Positions 55,054 through 64,000 of a stretch of 64,000 nt of DNA are shown here, piece by piece (the stretch's first letter is position 1; every line of letters begins with the position of its first letter). The stretch is from Bradyrhizobiaceae bacterium Ga0074131 (lineage in GTDB: Bacteria > Pseudomonadota > Alphaproteobacteria > Rhizobiales > Xanthobacteraceae). Below the pieces are notes generated by a model, which did not search any database, was not told the DNA's origin, and worked only from the letters and a program-made list of their open reading frames with translations. The stretch covers positions 1 to 64,000 of the forward strand of contig LNEC01000019.1 of the NCBI GenBank assembly GCA_001464035.1. The letters are read 5' to 3'. The position numbers were made by a program, and so were the translations under genes.

Positions 55054-56916
55054 ATGGCCGGAGGCGGAAATGGCAAGAAAAACGACAAGCGCAACGGCGC
55101 CGACGGCGCTGCAACATTTGCCACCAACGGCCACGCCTATCCGATCGAAGACCACACCTACGACGTCGTGGTGGTAGGCGCCGGCGGCGCCGGCCTGCGC
55201 GCCGTAGTCGGCTGCAGCGAGGCGGGCCTGCGCACCGCCTGCATCACCAAGGTATTTCCGACCCGCTCGCACACGGTCGCCGCCCAGGGCGGCATTTCGG
55301 CGGCCCTCGGCAACATGCACGAGGACAACTGGCGTTGGCATATGTACGACACCGTCAAGGGGTCGGACTGGCTGGGGGATCAGGACGCCATCGAATACAT
55401 GGTGCGCAACGCGCCCGAGGCCGTCTACGAACTCGAACACTGGGGCGTGCCGTTCTCGCGCACCGAGGACGGCAAGATCTATCAGCGGCCATTCGGCGGC
55501 ATGACCCTGGACTACGGCAAGGGCCAGGCCCAGCGCACCTGCGCCGCCGCTGACCGCACCGGTCACGCCATGCTGCATACCATGTATGGCCAGGCGCTGC
55601 GCCATTCGGCGGAGTTCTATATCGAGTTCTTCGCCATCGACCTGATCATGGACGACCAGGGCGTCTGCCGCGGCGTGATCGCGCTGAAACTCGACGACGG
55701 CACGCTGCACCGGTTTCGCGCCCAGACCACCATTCTGGCGACCGGCGGCTATGGCCGCGCCTATGCCTCCTGCACCTCGGCGCATACCTGCACCGGCGAC
55801 GGCGGCGCCATGGCGCTACGCGCCGGGCTTCCGCTGCAGGACATGGAGTTCGTCCAATTCCACCCTACCGGGATCTACGGTTCCGGCTGCCTCGTCACCG
55901 AGGGCGCGCGCGGCGAAGGCGGCTACCTTGTCAATTCCGAGGGCGAGCGGTTCATGGAGCGCTATGCGCCGTCGGCCAAGGACCTCGCCTCGCGCGACGT
56001 GGTCTCTCGCGCCATGACCATCGAGATCCGCGAAGGCCGCGGCGTCGGCAAGAAGAAGGACCACATCTACCTGCACCTCGATCATCTCGATCCGGCAGTC
56101 CTGCAGGAGCGCCTGCCGGGCATTTCCGAATCGGCCAAGATCTTCGCCAATGTCGACGTCACCCGCGAGCCGATCCCGATCACGCCGACGGTGCACTACA
56201 ATATGGGCGGCATTCCCACCAATTATCACGGCGAAGTGCTGACCAAGAAGGACGGCGACGACAATGCGATCGTACCCGGCCTGATGGCGCTCGGCGAAGC
56301 CGCCTGCGTCTCGGTGCATGGCGCCAACCGGCTCGGCTCCAATTCGCTGATCGATCTCGTGGTGTTTGGCCGCGCCGCGGCGCTGCGCTGCGCCGAAAAG
56401 CTGACCCCGAACGGCAGCCAGCCGGAATTGCCGGCAGGTTCCGCCGACAAGGCGCTCGGCCGGCTCGATCATTACCGCTACGCCTCCGGCGGCACGCCGA
56501 CCGCGAAGCTGCGCGAGGGCATGCAGAATGTGATGCAGAACAATTGCGCGGTATTTCGCACCGGCGACATCCTGACCGAAGGCCAGAACCTGATCCACAA
56601 GGTCCATGGCGGCATCGGCGACATCTCGACATCAGACCGTTCGCTGACCTGGAATTCCGACCTGGTGGAGACGATGGAGTTCGACAATCTGATCGTCCAG
56701 GCGGTGGTGACGATGGATTCAGCGGCCAACCGCGCCGAGAGCCGCGGCGCCCATGCCCGCGAGGATTTTCCGGACCGCGACGACAAGAACTGGATGAAGC
56801 ATACCCTGGCCTGGATCGACGACGGCGGCAAAACGTCCATCGATTATCGCCCGGTGCACGACTACACGATGACGAACGACGTTCAGTACATCCCGCCGAA
56901 GGCGCGGGTGTACTGA
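55054..56916 (+). CDS. sdhA: Succinate dehydrogenase flavoprotein subunit
   Basis: [56 protein letters not shown]. Confidence 0.98.
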   Translation: MAGGGNGKKNDKRNGADGAATFATNGHAYPIEDHTYDVVVVGAGGAGLRAVVGCSEAGLRTACITKVFPTRSHTVAAQGGISAALGNMHEDNWRWHMYDTVKGSDWLGDQDAIEYMVRNAPEAVYELEHWGVPFSRTEDGKIYQRPFGGMTLDYGKGQAQRTCAAADRTGHAMLHTMYGQALRHSAEFYIEFFAIDLIMDDQGVCRGVIALKLDDGTLHRFRAQTTILATGGYGRAYASCTSAHTCTGDGGAMALRAGLPLQDMEFVQFHPTGIYGSGCLVTEGARGEGGYLVNSEGERFMERYAPSAKDLASRDVVSRAMTIEIREGRGVGKKKDHIYLHLDHLDPAVLQERLPGISESAKIFANVDVTREPIPITPTVHYNMGGIPTNYHGEVLTKKDGDDNAIVPGLMALGEAACVSVHGANRLGSNSLIDLVVFGRAAALRCAEKLTPNGSQPELPAGSADKALGRLDHYRYASGGTPTAKLREGMQNVMQNNCAVFRTGDILTEGQNLIHKVHGGIGDISTSDRSLTWNSDLVETMEFDNLIVQAVVTMDSAANRAESRGAHAREDFPDRDDKNWMKHTLAWIDDGGKTSIDYRPVHDYTMTNDVQYIPPKARVY

Positions 56917-56929
56917 ACGAGGCTTGTCA

Positions 56930-57003
56930 TGCGCGGGCCCGACCCGTGCATCCATCTTTCTTCACGAGAAGATGGACTGCCGGTCAAGCCCGGCAATGAC
57001 ACG
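56930..57003. repeat. Palindromic element in the sdhA-sdhB gap
   Basis: CATGCGCGGGCCCGACCCGTGCATCCATCTT..AAGATGGACTGCCGGTCAAGCCCGGCAATGACA; resembles the 45601 element. Confidence 0.6.
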
Positions 57004-57027
57004 GAGAAACCGCAGAGGCAGCACAGC

Positions 57028-57810
57028 ATGGTTGAATTCGCGCTTCCGAAAAATTCAAGGATCACCGGCGGCAAGGCCTGGCCGAAGCCCTCGGGCGCGA
57101 CCGAGACGCGGGAATTCAAGGTCTATCGCTGGAATCCGGACGACGGCAAGAACCCCGGCATCGACACCTATCATGTCGACATCAATGATTGCGGCCCGAT
57201 GGTGCTCGACGGCCTGATCTGGATCAAGAACCACATCGACCCGACGCTGACCTTCCGCCGTTCCTGCCGCGAAGGCGTCTGCGGCTCCTGCGCCATGAAC
57301 ATCGACGGCCAGAACACGCTGGCCTGCACCAAATCGATGCACGACGTGAAGGAGGGCGCGGTCAAGATCAATCCGCTGCCGCACCAGCCCGTCATCAAGG
57401 ACCTGGTGCCGGACCTGACCAACTTCTACGCGCAATACGCCTCGATCGAACCGTGGCTGAAGACCACCACGCCGACGCCGCAGAAGGAATGGCGGCAAAG
57501 CCACGAGGACCGCGAAAAGCTCGACGGCCTCTACGAATGCATTCTGTGCGCCTGCTGCTCGACCTCGTGCCCGAGCTACTGGTGGAACAGCGACCGCTTC
57601 CTGGGGCCCGCAGCACTTCTGCAGGCGACGCGCTGGGTCAAGGACTCGCGGGACGAGGCCACCGGCGAGCGGCTCGACGACCTTGAGGATCCGTTCCGGC
57701 TCTATCGCTGCCACACCATCATGAACTGCGCCAAGGCCTGCCCGAAGGGACTAAACCCCTCCGAGGCGATCGCCGAACTCAAGCTGAAAATGGTGGAGCG
57801 GCAGATCTAG
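57028..57810 (+). CDS. sdhB: Succinate dehydrogenase iron-sulfur subunit
   Basis: [38 protein letters not shown]. Confidence 0.98.
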   Translation: MVEFALPKNSRITGGKAWPKPSGATETREFKVYRWNPDDGKNPGIDTYHVDINDCGPMVLDGLIWIKNHIDPTLTFRRSCREGVCGSCAMNIDGQNTLACTKSMHDVKEGAVKINPLPHQPVIKDLVPDLTNFYAQYASIEPWLKTTTPTPQKEWRQSHEDREKLDGLYECILCACCSTSCPSYWWNSDRFLGPAALLQATRWVKDSRDEATGERLDDLEDPFRLYRCHTIMNCAKACPKGLNPSEAIAELKLKMVERQI

Positions 57811-57853
57811 CGGCTTGCTGGCTTCGGATCCGGTTGCTCCTCGGAACCGGACG

Positions 57854-57878
57854 GGAACCTTCTGATTTCCTTCCCGTT
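57854..57878 (+). promoter_or_regulatory. Candidate EcfG (general stress response sigma factor) promoter
   Basis: GGAAC (57854-57858) - 16 nt - CGTT (57875-57878), immediately before the ABC transporter ATG at 57886. Confidence 0.6.
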
Positions 57879-57885
57879 ATCGGCC

Positions 57886-59850
57886 ATGTCCACACCTCCT
57901 GCGACCGCGAAGCCTGTGAACAAATCGGAATTCGTCGAGGTTGCCGCCGAAAGCGGCGATTACGTCGAGCCGCCGCCGCCGGAACTGCTGGAGCCCGATC
58001 CGGATCTGTCGCCTGAAGAAGCCGAGCAGGCCCGCAAGGACTATCTGCTGACGCGGTTCTGGATCAGCGCCAAGGGATTCTGGAGCAAGGGCGGCGACCG
58101 GCTGGCATGGATATTTTCGATCGGGCTCCTGCTCCTGATCATCACCAATGTCGGTTTTCAGTATGGCATCAATGTCTGGAACCGGGCGATCTTCGACGCC
58201 ATCGAGAAGCGCGATTCGGCCAGCGTGCTGTATCTGACCGGGGTGTTTTTCCCCCTGGCGATCGGCAGCGTCCTGCTCGGCGTGATCCAGGTCTTCACGC
58301 GCATGGGGATCCAGCGCCGCTGGCGCGCCTGGCTGACCAATTCGGTGCTGTCGCGCTGGCTGAGCAACGGCCGCTACTACCAGCTCAATCTCGTCAGCGG
58401 CGACCACAAGAACCCCGAACATCGCATTGCCGAGGATCTGCGGGTCGCCACCGATGCGCCGGTGGATTTCGCCGCCGGCGTGACTGCGGCGTTCCTGTCC
58501 GCGACCACCTTCATCGTGGTGCTGTGGACCATCGGCGGCGCGCTGACCGTGACGGTGGCGGGTTCGGTCATCACCATTCCCGGCTTCCTCGTCATTGCCG
58601 CGGTACTCTATGCCGCGATCGCTTCGGGTTCGATCATGACGATCGGACGCAGCTTCGTGCAGGTCTCCGAGGACAAGAATCAGGCCGAGGCCGAGTTCCG
58701 CTACACGCTCATCCGCGTCCGCGAGAATGGCGAAAGCATCGCGCTATTGGGCGGCGAGGAGGAAGAACGCGACGGCATCGACAAGAACTTCAGCAAGGTG
58801 CTGCGGCAATGGGCGCGACTTGCCGGCCAGCACATGCGAACCACGCTGGTATCGCACAGCTCCAGCCTGATCGCGCCGGTGGTGCCGCTGTTGCTGTGCG
58901 CGCCGAAATTTCTCGACGGCAGCATGACGCTCGGGCAGGTGATGCAGGCGGCCTCCGCCTTCACCATCGTGCAGAGCGCGTTCGGCTGGCTGGTCGACAA
59001 TTATCCGCGGCTGGCCGACTGGAACGCGTGCGCGCGCCGCATTGCTTCGCTGATGATGTCGCTCGACGGACTCGAGCGCGCCGAGCGCGGCGACGGCATC
59101 GGCCGCATCCAGCGCGGCGAAACCGGCGGCGAGGCCATGCTCAGCCTGAAAAACCTTTCGGTGACGCTCGACGATGGCACCGCAGTGGTCGGCGAGGCCG
59201 AAGTGGTGATCGAGCCGGGCGAGCGATTGCTGGTGGCCGGCGAATCCGGCACCGGCAAGAGCACATTGGTGCGGGCGATCGCCGGGCTGTGGCCATGGGG
59301 GGGCGGCAGCATCAATTTCCATCCCGACCGGCGGCTGTTCATGCTGCCGCAGCGGCCCTATGTGCCCTCGGGCACGCTGCGCCGCGCGGTGGCCTATCCC
59401 GGGGCCGCCGAGGACTGGACGCTGGAAGCGATCGGCGCTGCCCTGGACAAGGTCGGCCTCGGCCATCTCAAGGACAAGATCGAACAAGACGCGCCGTGGG
59501 ACCAGACGCTGTCCGGTGGCGAGAAGCAGCGGCTGGCCTTTGCGCGGCTTTTTCTGCACAACCCCGACATCATCGTGCTGGACGAGGCGACCTCGGCGCT
59601 CGACGAGAAGAGCCAGGACAAGATGATGGAGCTGATGAACGCGGAGCTGCCGAACGCCACTGTGGTCAGCGTCGGCCATCGCGCCGAGCTGGAGGCCTTC
59701 CACAGCCGCAAGATCGTGCTGGAGCGCCGCAAGGGTGGCGCCAAGCTGGTCAGCGACATCGAACTCATTCCTCGCAAGGGCAAACGCCGCCTGCTCGGCC
59801 GCTTCCTGCGCCATCGCAAGCCGGCACCCGAACCAAAGCAGGCGGCGTGA
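57886..59850 (+). CDS. Fused permease/ATPase ABC transporter, SbmA/BacA-related (BclA/YddA type)
   Basis: 654 aa; N-terminal ABC_membrane_2 region (FWSKGGDRLAW..GFQYGINVWNRAIFDAIEKRD), C-terminal GESGTGKSTLVRAIAGLWPWGGG and LSGGEKQRLAFARL. Confidence 0.9.
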   Translation: MSTPPATAKPVNKSEFVEVAAESGDYVEPPPPELLEPDPDLSPEEAEQARKDYLLTRFWISAKGFWSKGGDRLAWIFSIGLLLLIITNVGFQYGINVWNRAIFDAIEKRDSASVLYLTGVFFPLAIGSVLLGVIQVFTRMGIQRRWRAWLTNSVLSRWLSNGRYYQLNLVSGDHKNPEHRIAEDLRVATDAPVDFAAGVTAAFLSATTFIVVLWTIGGALTVTVAGSVITIPGFLVIAAVLYAAIASGSIMTIGRSFVQVSEDKNQAEAEFRYTLIRVRENGESIALLGGEEEERDGIDKNFSKVLRQWARLAGQHMRTTLVSHSSSLIAPVVPLLLCAPKFLDGSMTLGQVMQAASAFTIVQSAFGWLVDNYPRLADWNACARRIASLMMSLDGLERAERGDGIGRIQRGETGGEAMLSLKNLSVTLDDGTAVVGEAEVVIEPGERLLVAGESGTGKSTLVRAIAGLWPWGGGSINFHPDRRLFMLPQRPYVPSGTLRRAVAYPGAAEDWTLEAIGAALDKVGLGHLKDKIEQDAPWDQTLSGGEKQRLAFARLFLHNPDIIVLDEATSALDEKSQDKMMELMNAELPNATVVSVGHRAELEAFHSRKIVLERRKGGAKLVSDIELIPRKGKRRLLGRFLRHRKPAPEPKQAA

Positions 59851-59935
59851 AATACCGGCCGTCGTCCTGCGGAAGCGCGGGGCCCATGGCGCAACCGAAT
59901 GACGGCGTTCGGCACACGTCCGGGAAACCGGCACC

Positions 59936-61279
59936 CTATCCCGGCGGCGTGCCGTTCAGGCCCAGCACTTGCCCTGCGAGATAGAGCGATCCCGTGATCA
60001 GGATGCGCGGCGGCACCTCATAGGCCAGCCGCGCCAGCGAACGCAGGGCGGCCTCGACGCCGCCGAGGGTTTCCACGCGCATGCCCAGCGCGCGGGCGGC
60101 GTCGGCCAGCCGGTCCGGCGACATCGCGTTGTCGATATCCGGTATCCGCACGGCGACGATGTGGCGGGTGAGGCCGGCGAAATTGGCGAGAAACCCTTCG
60201 GCATCCTTGTTGGCCATCATGCCGACGATCACCACCAGCGGACGCGATACACGCTCCTCGAGATCGCCCAGCGCGGCGGCAATGACGCGGCCGCCCTCCG
60301 CATTGTGTCCGCCGTCGAGCCAGATCTCGCAACCCGGCGGGGCCTGGTCCACCAGCGCGCCCGACGCCAGCCGCTGCATCCGGGCTGGCCATTCGGCGCT
60401 GACGATGCCGGCCTCGAACGCCGCATTGTCGACCTTCAGGGTATCCAGCGCGCGCAGCGTGGCAATGGCGAGCCCGGCATTGTCGAACTGATGCCGGCCG
60501 AACAGCTTCGGCGCCGCCAGATCCATCAATCCGCGTTCGTCCTGATAGACCAGCCGTCCGCGCTCGACGCCGGCATGCCATTCCTGCCCGGCCGCATGCA
60601 GCGGCGCGTGCATCCGTTTGGCCTGCGCCTCGATGACGGCGTAGGCCTCGGGGGATTGCTCGGCGCAAATCACCGGCGCGTTGCGCTTGATGATGCCCGC
60701 CTTTTCGCGGGCGATCGTGGTCAGGGTCGGGCCGAGAAACTCGGTATGGTCCATGCCGATCGGCGCGATCACGGCTGCCAAGGGCGACTCGATAACATTG
60801 GTGGCATCGAGCCGCCCGCCGAGACCGACTTCCAGCAGCACCACGTCGGCCGGATGCTGCGCGAACAGGCAAAACGCCGCCGCGGTCTCGATCTCGAAAA
60901 GGGTAATGGGAGCACCGGCATTGGCCCGCTCGCAATGTTCCAGCGCCGCGCGCAGCTCTTCATCGCCGACCAGCGCGCCGCCGCCGGCCCGCCCCAGACG
61001 GAAGCATTCGTTGATCCGCACCAGCGAGGGCGAGGTATAGGCGTGAACCCGCAGTTGGGCTGCTTCCAGAATCGCCCGCAGATAGGCGATCGTCGAACCC
61101 TTGCCGTTGGTGCCGGCAACGTGGATCACCGGCGGCAACTCGCGTTCCGGATGTTCGAGCCGCTGCAGCAGAAGCTGCATCCGCTGCAGACTCAAATCGA
61201 TCCGATCGGGATGCAGCGCGGACAGCCGCGCGATCAATTCGCCGAGCGGCTGATCTCGTTTGGCCGCGGATGCGTTCAC
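59936..61279 (-). CDS. folC: Bifunctional folylpolyglutamate synthase/dihydrofolate synthase
   Basis: [38 protein letters not shown] start overlapping the accD stop. Confidence 0.95.
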   Translation of the reverse strand: MNASAAKRDQPLGELIARLSALHPDRIDLSLQRMQLLLQRLEHPERELPPVIHVAGTNGKGSTIAYLRAILEAAQLRVHAYTSPSLVRINECFRLGRAGGGALVGDEELRAALEHCERANAGAPITLFEIETAAAFCLFAQHPADVVLLEVGLGGRLDATNVIESPLAAVIAPIGMDHTEFLGPTLTTIAREKAGIIKRNAPVICAEQSPEAYAVIEAQAKRMHAPLHAAGQEWHAGVERGRLVYQDERGLMDLAAPKLFGRHQFDNAGLAIATLRALDTLKVDNAAFEAGIVSAEWPARMQRLASGALVDQAPPGCEIWLDGGHNAEGGRVIAAALGDLEERVSRPLVVIVGMMANKDAEGFLANFAGLTRHIVAVRIPDIDNAMSPDRLADAARALGMRVETLGGVEAALRSLARLAYEVPPRILITGSLYLAGQVLGLNGTPPG

Positions 61280-62217
61280 GCGGGGGGTGCTGCCGGCGCC
61301 ACATCCTCGGCCGGGTCGATCTCGGCCGGGTCGATGACCGGAGTGGCGGGCTTGGGGGCGGTTTCCACCGCCGGCGATTTCGTCAGCAACCGACACAGCC
61401 GCGCCAGCGTCGCACGCAATTCGTGACGATGCACCACCATGTCGACCATGCCGTGGTCTTTCAGGTATTCCGCGCGCTGAAATCCTTCCGGCAATTTCTC
61501 CCGGATGGTCTGCTCGATCACGCGGGCGCCGGCAAAGCCGATCAGCGCACCTGGCTCGGCGATCTGCACGTCACCCAGCATGGCATAGGAGGCGGTGACG
61601 CCGCCGGTGGTCGGGTTGGTCAGCACCACGATATAGGGCTGCCTCGCTTCGCGCAGCATCTGCACACCCACCGTCGTGCGCGGCATCTGCATGAGCGACA
61701 AAATGCCCTCCTGCATGCGGGCGCCGCCGGAGGCCGCGAACACGATGAACGGCGACCGCTTTTCGACCGCGAGCTCGAGCCCGCGTACGATCGCTTCGCC
61801 GGCGGCCATGCCGAGCGAACCGCCCATGAAATCGAAATCCTGTACCGCGATCACGACGCCGGCGCCTTCGAGCTTGCCGTAGCCGACCTTGATGGCATCG
61901 TTGAGGCCGGTCCGGGCGCGCGCATCCTTGATGCGGTCGGCATATTTGCGCTCGTCGCGGAATTTCAGGGGATCGGCGGTCACCTCGGGCAGCGCCACGT
62001 CGAACCAGGTCTGGTTGTCGAAGATCGATTTCAGCCGCGCCACCGCGCCCATGCGCATGTGGTAGTTCGAGCCGGGAATCACGAACTGGTTGGCCTCGAC
62101 GTCCTTGTAGAACACCAACTGCCCCGAATCGGGGCACTTGATCCACAGATTCTCCGGCGTTTCGCGGCGCAGGATGTTGCGGATCTTCGGCCGGACGACG
62201 TTGGTGAGCCAATTCAT
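61276..62217 (-). CDS. accD: Acetyl-CoA carboxylase carboxyltransferase subunit beta
   Basis: [58 protein letters not shown]. Confidence 0.97.
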   Translation of the reverse strand: MNWLTNVVRPKIRNILRRETPENLWIKCPDSGQLVFYKDVEANQFVIPGSNYHMRMGAVARLKSIFDNQTWFDVALPEVTADPLKFRDERKYADRIKDARARTGLNDAIKVGYGKLEGAGVVIAVQDFDFMGGSLGMAAGEAIVRGLELAVEKRSPFIVFAASGGARMQEGILSLMQMPRTTVGVQMLREARQPYIVVLTNPTTGGVTASYAMLGDVQIAEPGALIGFAGARVIEQTIREKLPEGFQRAEYLKDHGMVDMVVHRHELRATLARLCRLLTKSPAVETAPKPATPVIDPAEIDPAEDVAPAAPPA

Positions 62218-62322
62218 GCTTCGCTCCGAAATGCGGTCAAACACGCATCGATTGGAATATATGGCGGTGGGCTATGCCCCGGCAAGCCGCCGCCAACAGT
62301 CTATCTCCACCGCCATTGTGGC

Positions 62323-63159
62323 TTATTCCGCGGCCTGTTTGGCTCCCCGCACCCCTTGCGCCAGCGAGGCCACCAGATCGGCGACCGCGCCGACGGTGTT
62401 GACGGTGGCGTGGTCTGCGGCATCGAGGCTGGCGGCCAAGGCATCGACCAGCGCCGTGCCGACAACCGCGCCATCGGAATTCTCCGCAATCTCGCGGGCA
62501 GCCTCCGCGGTCCGGATGCCGAAGCCGACGCAGACCGGCAATCGGGTATGCCGCTTGATGCGGGCGACCGCTTCGCCGACCGCGGCGGTATTGGCGCTGG
62601 CGCTGCCGGTGATGCCGGTGATCGAGACGTAATAGACAAAGCCCGAAGTGTTGGCGAGCACCGCGGGCAGCCGCTTGTCGTCGGTGGTCGGCGTCGCCAG
62701 CCGGATGAAGTTGATCCCTGCCTTCATCGCCGGCAGGCACAATTCGGCGTCTTCCTCCGGCGGCAGATCGACGATGATCAACCCGTCGACCCCGGCGGAT
62801 TTCGCATCGACGAGAAACCTGTCGACGCCGTAGATGTAAATCGGATTGTAGTAGCCCATCAGCACCAGCGGTGTTGCGTTGTCGCCCTGGCGAAACGCGC
62901 GCACCATCGCCAGCGTCTTCGCCAAGGTCATGCCGGCCTTCAGCGCGCGCAGTCCTGCCGCCTGGATCGCCGGGCCATCCGCCATCGGATCCGTGAAGGG
63001 CATGCCGATCTCGATGATGTCGGCGCCGGCCTTCGGCAGCGCCTCGACGATGGCGAGCGAGGTCGCAGGATCAGGATCGCCGGCCATCAGGAACGTGACA
63101 AAGGCCGAGCGGCCCTGCTTCTTCAGTTCGGCGAAGCGTGCGTCGATGCGGGTGGTCAT
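62323..63159 (-). CDS. trpA: Tryptophan synthase alpha chain
   Basis: [45 protein letters not shown]. Confidence 0.97.
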   Translation of the reverse strand: MTTRIDARFAELKKQGRSAFVTFLMAGDPDPATSLAIVEALPKAGADIIEIGMPFTDPMADGPAIQAAGLRALKAGMTLAKTLAMVRAFRQGDNATPLVLMGYYNPIYIYGVDRFLVDAKSAGVDGLIIVDLPPEEDAELCLPAMKAGINFIRLATPTTDDKRLPAVLANTSGFVYYVSITGITGSASANTAAVGEAVARIKRHTRLPVCVGFGIRTAEAAREIAENSDGAVVGTALVDALAASLDAADHATVNTVGAVADLVASLAQGVRGAKQAAE

Positions 63160-63267
63160 GATGCGGCGACTGAAATGCTGAGACCTGCGCACGCGCGCGC
63201 GGTCGTTAGCGTGTCCAAAACAATCTGGCGCTGTGTGAGCGACTCTTGTGCAACAAATCCAGTCGAT

Positions 63268-63310
63268 CCCCTCTCCCGCTTGCGGGGTAGGGTTAGGGTG
63301 GGGGCTCTAT
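63268..63310. repeat. REP-like element in the trpB-trpA gap
   Basis: CCCCTCTCCCGCTTGCGGGGTAGGGTTAGGGTGGGGGCT, same family as 6333 and 21012. Confidence 0.6.
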
Positions 63311-63334
63311 CGACAAACTCCATGCGAGCGATAC

Positions 63335-64000
63335 TCACTTCTTCCCCCGCAAGATCTCCGCCACCTGCGGAATGTCCTTGTCGCCGCGGCCGGAGAGGTT
63401 GACCACCATCAGATGATCCTTCGGCCGCTTCGGCGCGAGTTCCATGACCTTGGCGATGGCATGCGCCGTTTCCAGCGCGGGGATGATGCCCTCCTGCCGC
63501 GACAGCAGCTCGAACGCGGCCAGCGCCTCGTCATCGGTGGCGCTGAGATAGGTGACCCGCTTGGTCTCGTACAGCCAGGAATGCTCCGGGCCGATGCCGG
63601 GATAATCCAGCCCCGCCGAAATCGAATGCGCGTCCTGGATCTGGCCGTCGTCGTCCATCAGCAGATAGGTGCGGTTGCCGTGCAGCACGCCCGCCCTTCC
63701 GCCCGCGATCGAGGCCGCGTGCAGCTGCGTCAGCCCGTGGCCGGCGGCTTCGACGCCGAATATCTCCACGCCGGGATCATCGAGAAACGGATGAAACAGT
63801 CCGATCGCATTGGAGCCACCGCCAATGCAGGCGACGAGCGAATCCGGCAGCCGGCCTTCGGCCTCCTGCATCTGGGAACGGGTCTCGACCCCGATGATCG
63901 ACTGAAAGTCGCGCACCATCATCGGATAGGGATGCGGGCCCGCGACGGTGCCGATGCAATAAAACGTATCATGCACATTGGTGACCCAGTCGCGCAGCGC
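63335..64000 (-). CDS. trpB: Tryptophan synthase beta chain (5' end beyond window)
   Basis: [32 protein letters not shown]; open to the right edge. Confidence 0.95.
   Translation of the reverse strand, partial: ALRDWVTNVHDTFYCIGTVAGPHPYPMMVRDFQSIIGVETRSQMQEAEGRLPDSLVACIGGGSNAIGLFHPFLDDPGVEIFGVEAAGHGLTQLHAASIAGGRAGVLHGNRTYLLMDDDGQIQDAHSISAGLDYPGIGPEHSWLYETKRVTYLSATDDEALAAFELLSRQEGIIPALETAHAIAKVMELAPKRPKDHLMVVNLSGRGDKDIPQVAEILRGKK

Noticed and set aside
59969-61426. 485-aa + strand ORF opposite folC
   Set aside because: Antisense of folC; no recognisable domain
61270-63402. 710-aa + strand ORF opposite accD and trpA
   Set aside because: Spurious antisense frame crossing several genuine genes

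Overview
This 64 kb window is high-GC alphaproteobacterial chromosome, most likely Bradyrhizobium or a close relative (Nitrobacteraceae). That placement is inferred from gene order and protein character; no search was run. Most of it is housekeeping: sucC/sucD/mdh, zapE, acnA divergent from ccmABCDG, ftsY, mtaB, dapF, ffh, rpsP-rimM-trmD-rplS, leuC/leuD/leuB, asd, sdhCDAB, folC-accD and trpA/trpB (trpB truncated at the right edge). I saw no CRISPR array, prophage, transposase, rRNA or obvious tRNA, and I found no clear-cut new multi-gene defence or mobile system. The items most worth a second look are: (1) a candidate structured RNA at 13388-13567 (+) with several competing helices and a strong intrinsic terminator; (2) a near-perfect EcfG-type promoter (GGAAC-N16-CGTT) abutting the start of a BacA/BclA-like fused ABC transporter after sdhB; (3) an Irr/ICE-like palindrome between acnA and ccmA; (4) a frameshifted gene remnant near 43.5 kb; (5) palindromic repeat elements inside operon gaps (sdhA/sdhB, trpB/trpA, ffh/rpsP, thpR/zapE); (6) a group of low-complexity secreted proteins separating leuC from leuD; (7) a probable ybhL-type leader upstream of the Bax-inhibitor gene.
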